Source: an uncultured Clostridia bacterium (GTDB lineage: Bacteria; Bacillota; Clostridia; Oscillospirales; Acutalibacteraceae). Taken from it: a stretch of DNA of 59,240 nt. Position 1 is the stretch's first letter; each line of letters begins with the position of its first letter. A program made the position numbers and the translations under genes. The stretch covers positions 1 to 59,240 of the forward strand of contig CALWIO010000010.1 in assembly GCA_944380765.1 (NCBI GenBank), read 5' to 3'. Positions 7,794 through 17,185 of the stretch are shown in pieces. The notes below the pieces were generated by a model. That model was not told the origin of the DNA. It did no database searches and saw nothing but the letters and a program-made list of their open reading frames with translations.

Positions 7794-8435
7794 ATGTATA
7801 AAAAATGTTTTAAAAGAATAATCGACTTTTTAATTTCTCTTGCGGCAACGCCGTTCGTACTGCTGGTAATTGCGGTAATGGCGCCGATAATCTACATAAG
7901 CGACCCCGGTCCTGTGTTCTATAATGCCGAAAGACGGGGAAGAAACGGCAAAAGCTTTAAAATGTATAAACTGCGCTCAATGTATGTAAACGCTCCCGAT
8001 ATAAGAAATTCCGACGGGTCCACTTTCAACAGTTCAAATGACCCGCGGGTAACAAAAATCGGACGGGTTATGAGGAAAACTTCACTTGACGAGCTGCCGC
8101 AGATACTTAATGTTTTAAAGGGCGATATGAGTTTTATCGGTCCCCGTCCTACGCTTACAACTAAAAATTATGATGAAATTCCGGAAAGCATTAAAAAGAG
8201 GTTTGAGATAAGACCGGGTATAACCGGTTATTCTCAGGCATATTTCAGAAATTCCGCCACTCAGGAGGAAAAGTTTGAACAGGATAATTATTATGTTGAT
8301 AATATGACTTTTCTGCTTGATGTGAAAATACTTTTCAAAACGCTCATTTCCGTTGTAAAGCATGAAAATATTTTTGTATCGGCTCAGGAAGCTCCTGCTG
8401 AAAACACCGAGCGAGAGGAAGTCTTGAATAAATGA
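7794..8435 (+). CDS. PglC-like initiating sugar-phosphate transferase
   Basis: A 213-residue monotopic phosphoglycosyl transferase. It would move a sugar phosphate from a UDP-sugar to undecaprenyl phosphate, the first membrane step of the repeat unit. One N-terminal hydrophobic segment (residues 9-35) forms the re-entrant helix. It is followed by the family motifs KMYKLRSM, the catalytic pair Asp99-Glu100 (SLDELPQ), IGPRP and RPGITGYSQ. The short length marks it as the catalytic-domain-only type (PglC, WecP-like) rather than WbaP. Its pairing with a DegT aminotransferase resembles pgl loci that start on a diamino sugar. The stop overlaps the next start by 4 bases (ATGA). Confidence 0.9.
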   Translation: MYKKCFKRIIDFLISLAATPFVLLVIAVMAPIIYISDPGPVFYNAERRGRNGKSFKMYKLRSMYVNAPDIRNSDGSTFNSSNDPRVTKIGRVMRKTSLDELPQILNVLKGDMSFIGPRPTLTTKNYDEIPESIKKRFEIRPGITGYSQAYFRNSATQEEKFEQDNYYVDNMTFLLDVKILFKTLISVVKHENIFVSAQEAPAENTEREEVLNK

Positions 8436-9613
8436 AAAAGCTGTTTGTGGTCGGCGCGTCTGTGCTTCAGCTTCCCGCAATTAAAAAAGCAAAAGAAATG
8501 GGACTTACCGTCGGAGTTGCTGATTATAATCCCGAAGCGGCAGGAATACCTTTTGCCGATAAATTTTACAATGTCAGCACCATTGACGAAAAAGGAATAT
8601 TTGAAGCGGCAAGGGACTTTCAGGCGGACGGAATTATGACGCTCGCTACCGATATGCCAATGCGCTCGGTGGCTTATGCCGCCGAAAAGCTTGGGTTGGT
8701 AGGCATATCTTACGAAACCGCGGTTAAAGCTACCGACAAGGGCGAAATGATAAAAGCCTTTGAAGCGGGGGGAGCTTCTCACCCGTGGTATTTTATTCTG
8801 TCTTCACCGCAGGATTTAAGCAAAATTTCGGATAAAATAACATACCCCTGTATAAGCAAGCCTGTGGATAACGCCGGCAGCAGGGGAGTAATGCTGATAA
8901 ATAACAGGGACGAGCTTGTCAACGCCGTTGAATACAGTTCCTCAAACGGCAGAATGGGCGGAGTGATAATTGAGGAATATCTCCGCGGAAGCGAAGTCAG
9001 CGTTGAGGTCATGGCGGTTGACGGAACAGCCCATATCTTGCAGGTGACCGATAAACTTACTACCGGCGCGCCTCATTTTGTGGAAATGGGGCACAGTCAG
9101 CCCAGCCGGCTTGAAAAAACTCAGGTTGAAAGTATCAAAGATTTGGCAAAAAAAGCCGTTAAAGCGGTGGGAATTGAAAACGGACCCGCTCATGTGGAAA
9201 TAATGCTTACCGAAAACGGACCTAAAATGATTGAACTCGGCGCCAGAATGGGCGGCGACTGTATAACTACGCATCTTGTTCCGCTCTCAACGGGCATTGA
9301 TATGGTAAAGGCGACAATAGAGATTGCCCTCGGCGAAAAGCCGGATATAGAGCCAAAGTTTTCAAAAGGTTCGGCTATAAGATATTTTGAATGCGGTCAG
9401 GGAAAAATAGAATCTATCACCGGAGTTGAACAGGCGCGCGGGTGCGAAGGCGTCCGCGAAATAACATTTACAAAATCGGCGGGCGACTGCGTCGGAACAA
9501 TCGGCAGCAGCGTTGACAGAGCGGGCTTTGTAATATCTCAAAGCTCTGACACGCAATCAGCCGTAGCGAGCTGCGAAAACGCAATCAGCAAAATATCAAT
9601 AAACATAAAATAA
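8432..9613 (+). CDS. ATP-grasp ligase (first of a tandem pair)
   Basis: A 393-residue ATP-grasp protein with a pre-ATP-grasp Rossmann-like domain (LFVVGASVLQLP), a lid and ATP-binding region (KPVDNAGSRGVMLI, VIIEEYLRGSEVSVEV), and metal-binding residues near the end of the core (HVEIMLTENGPKMIELGARMGGD). Such enzymes join a carboxylate to an amine or thiol through an acyl phosphate. It overlaps the initiating transferase by 4 bases and is followed by a paralogue. In this setting the likely job is to amidate or aminoacylate a sugar, such as the carboxyl of ManNAcA or the amine made by the DegT enzyme. That role is inferred; the substrate is not readable. Confidence 0.8.
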   Translation: MKKLFVVGASVLQLPAIKKAKEMGLTVGVADYNPEAAGIPFADKFYNVSTIDEKGIFEAARDFQADGIMTLATDMPMRSVAYAAEKLGLVGISYETAVKATDKGEMIKAFEAGGASHPWYFILSSPQDLSKISDKITYPCISKPVDNAGSRGVMLINNRDELVNAVEYSSSNGRMGGVIIEEYLRGSEVSVEVMAVDGTAHILQVTDKLTTGAPHFVEMGHSQPSRLEKTQVESIKDLAKKAVKAVGIENGPAHVEIMLTENGPKMIELGARMGGDCITTHLVPLSTGIDMVKATIEIALGEKPDIEPKFSKGSAIRYFECGQGKIESITGVEQARGCEGVREITFTKSAGDCVGTIGSSVDRAGFVISQSSDTQSAVASCENAISKISINIK

Positions 9614-9637
9614 ATAACATCAGAAAAGGGGATAAAA

Positions 9638-10834
9638 ATGGGAAAAAGACTGTTAATTCTCGGAGCGGGCAGAGGTCAGGTCGGACTTTATAAAGCGGCG
9701 AGGGAAATGGGAATAACAACAATTGCCGGCACAATGCCCGACAATAACCCGCCTTGTATTGCGCTCGCGGACGAGGTCTGCTATATGAATATTGCAAAGC
9801 CTGACGAAGTATCGCAAAAGGCAAAGGACTTAAATCTTGACGGTGTTGCTACCTGCTGCCTTGATACAGGCATCGCGGCTCTCGGAAAGACCTGCGACCT
9901 TCTCGGACTTACCGGACTTAAAGAAGAATCGGCGGTAATGTGCAATGATAAAGCTAAAATGAAAAAAGCTTTTATGAGGGAAAATGTCAGCACTGCCAAG
10001 TATTTTGAAATATCAAACGAAGCTCAGCTTAACAAGGCTCTTGATGAACTTGCGCTTCCGGTTATTATAAAAGCTACCGACCTTCAAGGCAGCCGCGGCG
10101 TATATATCTCCAAAACCCGTGAAGCCGCGCTCAACGGTTTCAACGAAGCAATGAAGCTTACAAAAAGAAGTTATTGCATAGTTGAGGAATTTATTGAGGG
10201 TTGGGAGTTCGGCGCGCAGGCGTTTGTATATAAGGGAGAAATATTTTTTGTTATGCCCCACGGCGACAGCACATATTTAAGTCATACCGCTGTTCCGGTT
10301 GGCCACTATGTTCCTTTGGACGCTGACGAAGATGTATATAAGCAGACGGTTGAAACTGTAAAAAAGGCAATAAAAGCGCTGGGACTTGATAACTGCGCAG
10401 TAAATGTGGACCTTATTTTAAAGGATAATAAGGTTTATGTAATTGAGCTTACAGGCCGTGTCGGCGCTAATTGTCTGCCGGAGCTGGTTGAAATAAATTA
10501 CGGAGTTGAATATTATAAGATGATTGCCGCTATGGCTGTGGGCGATAATCCGCGCGATTATTGGGATAAGAGAAACAGCTATGAAACCGCGGCTCTTGCT
10601 AAAATGATTTTCAGTACGGACAGAAGCGGAATAATCAAAGATATTTGCTATACAGGTTCTGATGACCCTGCCGTACGGGAGGTTACTTTCTTTAAGCATA
10701 AGGGCGATGAAATAAGAAAATTTGTCGATTCTAACGATTGTATAGGTCAGCTTATTGTTACCGGAAAAGATATGGACGCCTGTAAGCAGAAAGAAGAGCA
10801 GGTATTGTCAATGGTGAAAATTGAGCTTGAATAA
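9638..10834 (+). CDS. ATP-grasp ligase (second of a tandem pair)
   Basis: A 398-residue paralogue of the preceding protein with the same order of parts: N-terminal LLILGAGRGQVGLY, ATP-binding KATDLQGSRGVYIS and YCIVEEFIEGWEFGAQAFV, and a metal-binding VNVDLILKDNKVYVIELTGRVGAN. The two share architecture but differ widely in sequence, so they probably do not use the same substrate. It has an AGGGG ribosome-binding site and follows its neighbour by 24 bp. Two consecutive ligases could add two groups, or build and attach a short amide side chain. They could also be carbamoyl- or carboxylase-like enzymes. Confidence 0.8.
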   Translation: MGKRLLILGAGRGQVGLYKAAREMGITTIAGTMPDNNPPCIALADEVCYMNIAKPDEVSQKAKDLNLDGVATCCLDTGIAALGKTCDLLGLTGLKEESAVMCNDKAKMKKAFMRENVSTAKYFEISNEAQLNKALDELALPVIIKATDLQGSRGVYISKTREAALNGFNEAMKLTKRSYCIVEEFIEGWEFGAQAFVYKGEIFFVMPHGDSTYLSHTAVPVGHYVPLDADEDVYKQTVETVKKAIKALGLDNCAVNVDLILKDNKVYVIELTGRVGANCLPELVEINYGVEYYKMIAAMAVGDNPRDYWDKRNSYETAALAKMIFSTDRSGIIKDICYTGSDDPAVREVTFFKHKGDEIRKFVDSNDCIGQLIVTGKDMDACKQKEEQVLSMVKIELE

Positions 10835-10851
10835 CAGCTCAGGGGTGCAAG

Positions 10852-11577
10852 ATGGAAGCGTATATAGACGAAACCGCAAAGGTAATTGAAACCGAAACCG
10901 GCGAAGACTCAAAAATCTGGAAAAATACATTTGTAAAAAATTGCAGGATTGGCAGCCATGTCAATATTGGCGATTTTACAAGAACCGAGGATTCGGCGTT
11001 TGCGGATAATGTAAGTATTCAGCGCAACGCGCTCATATATTCTTCTTCTTTCGGCAAATATTCATATACCGGCAAAAACTTTACCGCTTGGCACGCGGAT
11101 ATAGGAGCTTTTTGCTCTATCTCATGGAATGTGGGAATAGGCGGGGCAAATCACGATTATACAAGGGTTACCACCCATTCTTTTCTTTATTCCCCGTATA
11201 TGGGGCTTACAGGCGAAAATGAAATTTTGTATGACCGTTTCGCAACTCCCTGCAAAATCGGAAACGATGTTTGGATAGGCGCCAATGCCGTAATTTGCAG
11301 AGATGTTACAATAGGCGACGGCGCGGTTGTAGGCGCGGGAGCCGTTGTTACAAAAAGTGTGGAGCCTTATACGATTGTGGCAGGCGTTCCGGCAAAACCT
11401 ATTAAAAAAAGGTTTGATGATAAAACCATAGAACGCCTTTTAAAAATCCGCTGGTGGGAATTTGACGATGAAACTATAAGGAGCAATTTTGAGCTTTTTG
11501 CCCGGACGCCGACAGGTGAGGTGCTTGATAAACTGGAACAGCTCAGAGCAAAAACAGACGGAAAAGCCGAGGTTTGA
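10852..11577 (+). CDS. left-handed beta-helix acyltransferase (CatB/Xat type)
   Basis: A 241-residue acyltransferase with hexapeptide repeats across residues 20-180 (IGSHVNIGDF, IGNDVWIGANAVI, IGDGAVVGAGAVV, IVAGVPAKPI) and a long inserted loop typical of CatB-related O-acetyltransferases. It probably moves an acetyl or other acyl group from a CoA donor to a sugar hydroxyl or amine. Downstream of an aminotransferase such a protein can N-acylate the new amino group, as PglD does, but this one looks more like the O-acetyltransferase class. It starts 17 bp after the second ATP-grasp gene, with CAGGGG upstream. Confidence 0.82.
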   Translation: MEAYIDETAKVIETETGEDSKIWKNTFVKNCRIGSHVNIGDFTRTEDSAFADNVSIQRNALIYSSSFGKYSYTGKNFTAWHADIGAFCSISWNVGIGGANHDYTRVTTHSFLYSPYMGLTGENEILYDRFATPCKIGNDVWIGANAVICRDVTIGDGAVVGAGAVVTKSVEPYTIVAGVPAKPIKKRFDDKTIERLLKIRWWEFDDETIRSNFELFARTPTGEVLDKLEQLRAKTDGKAEV

Positions 11578-11580
11578 ATT

Positions 11581-12834
11581 ATGAAAGTACTGGAATTATC
11601 TCCTTATTATTATCCCGAAAAAATTTCAAGTTCCCATTTATCCGATGACCTTGCGGAAGCTTTTGCAAATGCCGGGTTTGAAATCGAAGTATATTCCCCG
11701 ACTCCTACAAGGGGAATTACCGAGGAAGTATATCGGGAATATAAAAACAAACCGGTTGAAGAGCTTAAAAACGGAAAAATAAAGGTGTACCGTTTTAAAA
11801 TGTTCAGAGAGGGAAGAAATCCCATCGTCAGAGCCGCAAGGTATATTCTTGTTAATCTTATTCAGTACAGCAAGGGCAAAAGGGCGAAAGGAGTGGATGC
11901 CGTCTATTCCGGAAGCACGCCGCCTACTCAGGGCTTGCTTTGCGCTCTCGTTAAGAAAAAATTAAGCAAAAAATATAAAAGGAATGTGCCTTTTGTCTTT
12001 TCTCTGCAAGATGTTTTTCCGGATTCTCTCGTAAACGCGGGAATGACAAGCGAAAACTCACTTATATGGAAAATCGGCAGGAAAATTGAGGACTTTACAT
12101 ATAAAAACGCAGATATTATAATTGTAATCAGCGAGGACATTAAGAATAATATTCTTAAAAAAGGCGTCCCCGCGGGTAAAATAAGAGTAATACGCAACTG
12201 GGTGGATACCGAAAGCGTAAAACCTGTTGCTAAAAGCGAAAACAGCCTTATAAAAGAACTCGGGCTGAACGCCGATACATTTAAAACGGTTTACGCCGGA
12301 AATCTCGGCAAAGCGCAGGGTATAGGTATGTTAGCGCAGGCGGCAAAGCTTATGAGCGGCGAAAGGGACACAGAGTTTGTAGTTTTCGGCGACGGCGCGG
12401 AAAAGGAAACGCTTGAACGCGAAATCAAGGAAAATTCGCTGGATAATATTAAGCTTTTTCCGCTTCAGCCGCCCGAAAAAATCGCGCAGGTTTACAGCCT
12501 CGGCGATGTGTGCGTTGTGGCGTGCAAAAAAGGCACGGGCAAGGGCGCTTTCCCCAGCAAAACAGTTTCAGTTATGGCGGCGGGTTCTCCCGTGCTTGCA
12601 GCGTTCGACAATGACAGCGAACTTTGTAAAATCGTTAAGGAATACGAAATAGGCGAAGTTTGCGAGCCAGAAAACGCCGAGGAGTTTGTAAAAGCGCTGA
12701 AATCTTTAAAAGCCGACAGGGACAAGCTGCGGCAAATGGGCGAAAAGGCAAGAGAACTTGCCCTTGCCCGGTTTTCAAAGGAACAGTGCACCGCTTTATA
12801 TGTTGAAGCTATAAATGACGCGTGCAAAAAATAA
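11581..12834 (+). CDS. GT4 glycosyltransferase, WbuB-like
   Basis: A 417-residue GT-B enzyme. The N-terminal acceptor domain opens with LELSPYYYPEK. The C-terminal nucleotide-sugar domain holds VYAGNLGKAQG, VVFGDGAEKETLE and a late ALARFSKEQC helix, as in GT4 proteins named WbuB. WbuB proteins are commonly found with L-FucNAc synthesis genes and are proposed L-FucNAc transferases. This fits the CapEFG genes further along the operon, but the sugar assignment is inferred. No membrane helices are evident; it would act on the cytoplasmic membrane face. It follows the acyltransferase gene with only 3 bp between. Confidence 0.85.
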   Translation: MKVLELSPYYYPEKISSSHLSDDLAEAFANAGFEIEVYSPTPTRGITEEVYREYKNKPVEELKNGKIKVYRFKMFREGRNPIVRAARYILVNLIQYSKGKRAKGVDAVYSGSTPPTQGLLCALVKKKLSKKYKRNVPFVFSLQDVFPDSLVNAGMTSENSLIWKIGRKIEDFTYKNADIIIVISEDIKNNILKKGVPAGKIRVIRNWVDTESVKPVAKSENSLIKELGLNADTFKTVYAGNLGKAQGIGMLAQAAKLMSGERDTEFVVFGDGAEKETLEREIKENSLDNIKLFPLQPPEKIAQVYSLGDVCVVACKKGTGKGAFPSKTVSVMAAGSPVLAAFDNDSELCKIVKEYEIGEVCEPENAEEFVKALKSLKADRDKLRQMGEKARELALARFSKEQCTALYVEAINDACKK

Positions 12835-12849
12835 ACGGGAATGAAGAAA

Positions 12850-13926
12850 ATGAAAAAAATTGCTATTTTGAGCGCAGTTAATATTAAGCACATGTCGCTT
12901 ATCTCGCTTTATACCGATTTGCTTAAAGAACACGGTGTGGAATACGATATAATCTATATGGACAAATACGGCGAGGACGAAGCTTTCGACTGTTCTCACA
13001 AATACCGTTATGTCAATACGGTTAAGCAGGGATGGCCTAAAATTTTCAAAATGATAAAATATATGATGTTCCTGCCGTACGCCGCAAGAATACTTAATAA
13101 AAATAAGTACGATTTTGTAATTGTGTGGAACGATGTTGCGATTTTTATGTTCGCCGGTTATCTCGCGCGGAAATATAAAGGCAAGTACTGCCTTAATGTC
13201 CGTGATAATATGGGATATGAGAAAAAATCAAGGCGCAGAAGATTTGAAAAAGTTTTCAAAAACGCGGCGTTTGCCACAATATCCTCAAAAGGCTATCTTG
13301 ACTTTCTCCCGAAGGGAATCGACTATATACCCGTTCACAGCCTTAACCTTTCCGCGCTTGAGGGCATGAAAGTTCACACCTCAACACGCCGTCCGCCGGA
13401 ACCCGTTTCTATCGGCTTTATCGGATATGTAAGGTTCTTTGAAAGGAACAAAAAGCTGCTTGATGTTTTCGCAAACGACAGCCGCTTTAAACTTCATTAT
13501 TACGGAACAAAAGCCGATGTGCTTAAAGCCTACGCTGAGGAAAAAGGCATACTTAACACCGATTTTCATGACAGCTTTCCGGTTGAGGATACAAAAAAAT
13601 ACCTTGAAAAGATTGATATTATAAACAATCTTTACGGCAACGAAACAGTAAACCTCAGAAAAGCTGTTTCAATTAAGTTTTTCCATGCGCTTTATTCAAG
13701 AATACCCATTCTTGTGTGCCCGGATACCTATGTAGGCGAGCAGGCAAAGCAGGTCGGAATAGGCTTTGAGGTTGATGAAATTAACAGCGAGATGAAAGAG
13801 AGCCTGTATAGTTGGTACACTTCGCTGAATTTTGAAGAGTTAGACAAAAACTGTGCCGCGTATCTGAACGAAGTGTCGCGCGAAAACGCAGCTTTTAAGG
13901 AAACCGCCCTTAAATATCTTTTATAA
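12850..13926 (+). CDS. glycosyltransferase, GT-B fold, capsule type
   Basis: A protein of 358 residues from the preferred ATG at 12850, where GGGA is nine bases upstream. An earlier ATG at 12841 adds three residues but has its ribosome-binding site too close. It shows a two-domain GT-B layout: an N-terminal segment with DFVIVWNDVAIF and NVRDNMGYEKKSRRR, and a C-terminal half with IGFIGYVRFFERN and FFHALYSRIPILVCPD, the latter resembling the sugar-nucleotide-binding helix of GT4 enzymes. It belongs to poorly characterised capsule glycosyltransferases. Together with the WbuB-like enzyme and the PGT it could build a repeat of about three sugars. Donor and linkage are unknown. Confidence 0.7.
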   Translation: MKKIAILSAVNIKHMSLISLYTDLLKEHGVEYDIIYMDKYGEDEAFDCSHKYRYVNTVKQGWPKIFKMIKYMMFLPYAARILNKNKYDFVIVWNDVAIFMFAGYLARKYKGKYCLNVRDNMGYEKKSRRRRFEKVFKNAAFATISSKGYLDFLPKGIDYIPVHSLNLSALEGMKVHTSTRRPPEPVSIGFIGYVRFFERNKKLLDVFANDSRFKLHYYGTKADVLKAYAEEKGILNTDFHDSFPVEDTKKYLEKIDIINNLYGNETVNLRKAVSIKFFHALYSRIPILVCPDTYVGEQAKQVGIGFEVDEINSEMKESLYSWYTSLNFEELDKNCAAYLNEVSRENAAFKETALKYLL

Positions 13927-13939
13927 AGGATGATTTAAA

Positions 13940-14503
13940 TTGCGAAGAATTTTCAGAACATTTGCGAAAATAGCAGACCGCATTCACCTTAAACTGATAA
14001 GATGTTTGCTGTGGTTTAATGTAAATACATATATGAAAAAGATTGTGGCTTATTACCGTAAAAAAGGCATGGATATTCCCGGTATGCCGAGATACATATA
14101 TAATGATACTTACTTTGACCCGAAAGATTACGGTATTATTCATATCGGAAAAGGCTGTACCGTTTCCCGTGAGGTAATGTTCTTAACTCATGACTATTCA
14201 ATGCATACGGTCTTTTCGGCTGATATGAATCTGAAAAACGCAGAAGCTGTGTTGAAAAAGGATAAAGAAGACAGCCTTCTTGTTTTAAAGCCCATATATC
14301 TTGAAGACGATGTGTTTGTGGGCGCCCGCGTAAGTCTGCTTGGCGGCACGCATATAGGGCACAACTCAATTATCGGCGCCGGCAGCGTAGTAAAGGGAAC
14401 CTTTGAACCGGAATCAATAATTGTCGGAAATCCGGCAAAATGCGTCGGAAAAGTGTCCGACTGGCTTGACAAAAAATTTGAAGCAGATAACTCAGAAAAA
14501 TAA
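13940..14503 (+). CDS. hexapeptide-repeat acetyltransferase (maltose/NodL-like)
   Basis: A 187-residue acyltransferase with a helical N-terminus and C-terminal left-handed beta-helix repeats (IYLEDDVFVGARVSLLGG, IGHNSIIGAGSVV, SIIVGNPAKCVGK). The active-site histidine region is likely FLTHDYSMHT. It resembles NodL/maltose-type O-acetyltransferases and may O-acetylate one sugar of the repeat. The start is a TTG at 13940 with AAAGGA nine bases upstream. No ATG fits in the first 30 codons without removing conserved sequence. It lies 13 bp after the preceding glycosyltransferase gene. Confidence 0.8.
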   Translation: MRRIFRTFAKIADRIHLKLIRCLLWFNVNTYMKKIVAYYRKKGMDIPGMPRYIYNDTYFDPKDYGIIHIGKGCTVSREVMFLTHDYSMHTVFSADMNLKNAEAVLKKDKEDSLLVLKPIYLEDDVFVGARVSLLGGTHIGHNSIIGAGSVVKGTFEPESIIVGNPAKCVGKVSDWLDKKFEADNSEK

Positions 14504-14545
14504 GCGCAGAGGTTAATTATCACTGCGATATTTAAGAGGGATTTT

Positions 14546-15889
14546 ATGTTCGCAATAACTATTTTGATTTTTACGGCAATAGTGGTGCCATATACAATTT
14601 ATTATTTTAAAAGGTATCGCATAACGCCGGCAACAATTTTTCTGTTAATGCAGATGAATATGTTTTACGGAATCTGTATGGCTCCCAAAGGGCAAACGGC
14701 AATTGCTTTAAAGCTGGAAATGATTTATCCGGTTGCTTGTCTGTGCTTTATTTTAGGAATTGAGCTTGCCGTAAAAATAGGTAAAAAAAGGAGCGGCGCC
14801 GGTGTTTATTTAAACGGTAGCGATTTTATTGACCGTGATCCCTCAACACAGCAGATGGTAATGCTATGGATAATCATTATAGTGTCTTTATTGGCCTGCA
14901 CTTACTTCTTTGTTGCGGGTGGCATTAATGTTTTTCTCCGTTCGTTGCAGGACTTTTTCAGCGGTTCGGCGGAAGATTATTCAAATGAAAGAGAGCAGTA
15001 TTTTTCTGTTAAAGGAACAGGATATATATACCAGTTCAGAGCAATTTTACTTCCGATTTTGGCAACTTTTTTGGTTTTCGGTTTAAAACGCAAAAAGCAT
15101 AAATTTTTCTTTTGGATGATTTTTGCGCTGATGGTTGTTTTCCTTTTGGGAACCGGACAACGAAATGCTTTTGTATTTTACATAGCTATTGTTCTCGCAT
15201 ATATATATATGCTTAAAAGTTATTACAACATAAGAATAATGAAAAAATCTCAGATGGTAATCTTGGGATTAAGCGCAGTTTTGTTTATGATTGTTCTAAC
15301 AATCGGTAACGGACGAGTTGCTTCTGAGGGAAACAGCGTGTCAGCAGCAATACTTTCAATTATTGAAAGACTTTTTGCCGTTAACCAAAGAACAGCAATA
15401 GTAGCTTTTGAATACATTAATGCGCAGCCAACCGTTTGGGGATATGACTGGCTTATGATGATGGCGGACATACTCCCCGGAAAGAGCGGCTATCTGTCTG
15501 TTGACAGAATTGTTTACTATATCGCATACGGAACATACAGTGGAACAGGTCCTCCTGACCTTTGGACATCAGCGTGGTATAATTTTAAATATCTTGGCAT
15601 TACGGTTTTCCCGTTCTTTATGGGAATGATGTATCATTTCTGTTATCAGAAAATGACAAGTAAGATTAACAAAAACAGGCTATATATTCTGATATATGCG
15701 GCATTATGTATTTATCTCGGAATATGGTGCTACGGAACACCTATGACTCTGTTCAATAATGGTGTGGTTTCTATAATTATTTTGCGTTGGGTTATGTTTA
15801 CCGTGGCTCCCACAAAGCTGCACCGCTATCGGAAACTGTCCGAACAAACGGTGTCAGTAAATACACAGTTTGTCAAACGGAGATATTAA
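14546..15889 (+). CDS. wzy: O-antigen/oligosaccharide repeat-unit polymerase (Wzy-like)
   Basis: A 447-residue membrane protein with about 10-12 hydrophobic segments and a long extracytoplasmic loop around residues 290-350 (PTVWGYDWLMMMADILPG ... YGTYSGTGPPDL), the usual Wzy layout. It would join undecaprenyl-linked repeat units outside the membrane after flipping. Assignment rests on topology and on its place directly before the flippase, since Wzy sequences are highly variable. The gene is richer in A+T than the sugar-nucleotide genes, as is typical for repeat-specific genes. AGAGGG precedes the ATG. Its TAA is directly followed by the flippase ATG. Confidence 0.75.
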   Translation: MFAITILIFTAIVVPYTIYYFKRYRITPATIFLLMQMNMFYGICMAPKGQTAIALKLEMIYPVACLCFILGIELAVKIGKKRSGAGVYLNGSDFIDRDPSTQQMVMLWIIIIVSLLACTYFFVAGGINVFLRSLQDFFSGSAEDYSNEREQYFSVKGTGYIYQFRAILLPILATFLVFGLKRKKHKFFFWMIFALMVVFLLGTGQRNAFVFYIAIVLAYIYMLKSYYNIRIMKKSQMVILGLSAVLFMIVLTIGNGRVASEGNSVSAAILSIIERLFAVNQRTAIVAFEYINAQPTVWGYDWLMMMADILPGKSGYLSVDRIVYYIAYGTYSGTGPPDLWTSAWYNFKYLGITVFPFFMGMMYHFCYQKMTSKINKNRLYILIYAALCIYLGIWCYGTPMTLFNNGVVSIIILRWVMFTVAPTKLHRYRKLSEQTVSVNTQFVKRRY

Positions 15890-17185
15890 ATGAAAAGTTT
15901 GATAAATAAAATTAAAGGCTCAAAATTCATAAAAGCGTTGGCTGTGCTGACCAGCGGCTCTGTTGTTGGTTCCGTATTTATTGCCATTTATCAGATTTTA
16001 CAGCCGCGTGTTTTTACAGCTGATGAGATAGGAATATATACTTATCTTTTAGCTATTCCGCTTACATTTATAAGCGTTATGTCATTGCGTTATGATGTGG
16101 CAATAATAACGGAAAAGGACTTTCACAGGTCGTTGGCGCTGGTGAAGCTGTCAATGATTATAAATATTGTCCTTTCGGTTCTTATTTCCGTATTGTACGG
16201 AATTTATATAATATTTTTCAAAAGGGAATACATAGGGTATATTTATGTTATCCCGTTTGTTTTTTTAATACTTGCCGGTTACGGAATAACTAATGTTTTA
16301 ACTTCCTTTAACAACAGAGCAAGGGAATATAAGCTGATTTCCGTAATGTATGTTATCCGTACATTTATTCAGCATTTCGGAGCGCTGTTTTTGGGAATTA
16401 TACTTGTAAATATTCTCGGACACCGTGAATTCAGCGTTTTCGCTATGGTAATGCCTTACGGTGTCGGACTGTTTGCAGGGGTTTTTAAGCAGGCGAAAGG
16501 ACTGCTAAAATACAAAGAGGAAATAAAATCGATAAGCAGAGAAGAGATGCTCAGTGTTGCCGGACAGCACAGGCGGCAGCCGCTTGTTTCCACTCCCGCT
16601 ATATTTATAAACAATTTTTCTTTTTCAGTAATTTCAATTATAATTGAAAATTTGTTTAATACAACGATCCTCGGTTATTATTCTGTGTCAAATAAAGTGC
16701 TCGGTATGCCGATATCTTTAGTAGGCGGAAATGTGGCTAAGGTATTTATTGAGCAAGCTTCTGTTGAATACCGTAATACGGGGAAATTTATTAAGGCGTA
16801 TAAGCAGTCGCTTTTATTTTTGACAGCAGTAGCTGTGCCGATGTTTTTCGGTATGTATTTTTTGGCGCCGCCGTTGTGCGAGTTGTTTTTCGGAAGCGGC
16901 TGGGGACAGGCAGGCGAATATATAAAAATATTAGCGCCAATGTTCTCTTTCCGGCTTATAGGAACTGCTATTTCACAGTCATTGGTAGTTTGCAGCAAGC
17001 AGAAGTCAGAAATCATATTTGATGTGTTGCTTACCGTTGCCTCTATTGGCAGCGGCATAGTGACGGGAATATTCGGCAAGGACATTACTTTCTTTTTGCA
17101 GATGCTGTGTATAACAAGGTCACTTGCATATATTTGGTTAATCATAATAGTATATAAATATTCAAAAGGAGATAATGTAAAATGA
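15890..17185 (+). CDS. wzx: lipid-linked oligosaccharide flippase (Wzx-like)
   Basis: A 431-residue MOP-superfamily membrane protein with about 12 helices. The N-terminal KALAVLTSGSVVGSVFIAIYQIL and RYDVAIITEKD segments are typical of polysaccharide biosynthesis flippases. It would move undecaprenyl-diphosphate repeat units across the cytoplasmic membrane. Like wzy it is AT-rich, so the pair may have arrived together as the repeat-specific part of the locus. It starts right after the wzy stop with ACGGAG upstream, and its TGA overlaps the start of the UDP-ManNAc dehydrogenase gene (ATGA). Confidence 0.83.
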   Translation: MKSLINKIKGSKFIKALAVLTSGSVVGSVFIAIYQILQPRVFTADEIGIYTYLLAIPLTFISVMSLRYDVAIITEKDFHRSLALVKLSMIINIVLSVLISVLYGIYIIFFKREYIGYIYVIPFVFLILAGYGITNVLTSFNNRAREYKLISVMYVIRTFIQHFGALFLGIILVNILGHREFSVFAMVMPYGVGLFAGVFKQAKGLLKYKEEIKSISREEMLSVAGQHRRQPLVSTPAIFINNFSFSVISIIIENLFNTTILGYYSVSNKVLGMPISLVGGNVAKVFIEQASVEYRNTGKFIKAYKQSLLFLTAVAVPMFFGMYFLAPPLCELFFGSGWGQAGEYIKILAPMFSFRLIGTAISQSLVVCSKQKSEIIFDVLLTVASIGSGIVTGIFGKDITFFLQMLCITRSLAYIWLIIIVYKYSKGDNVK

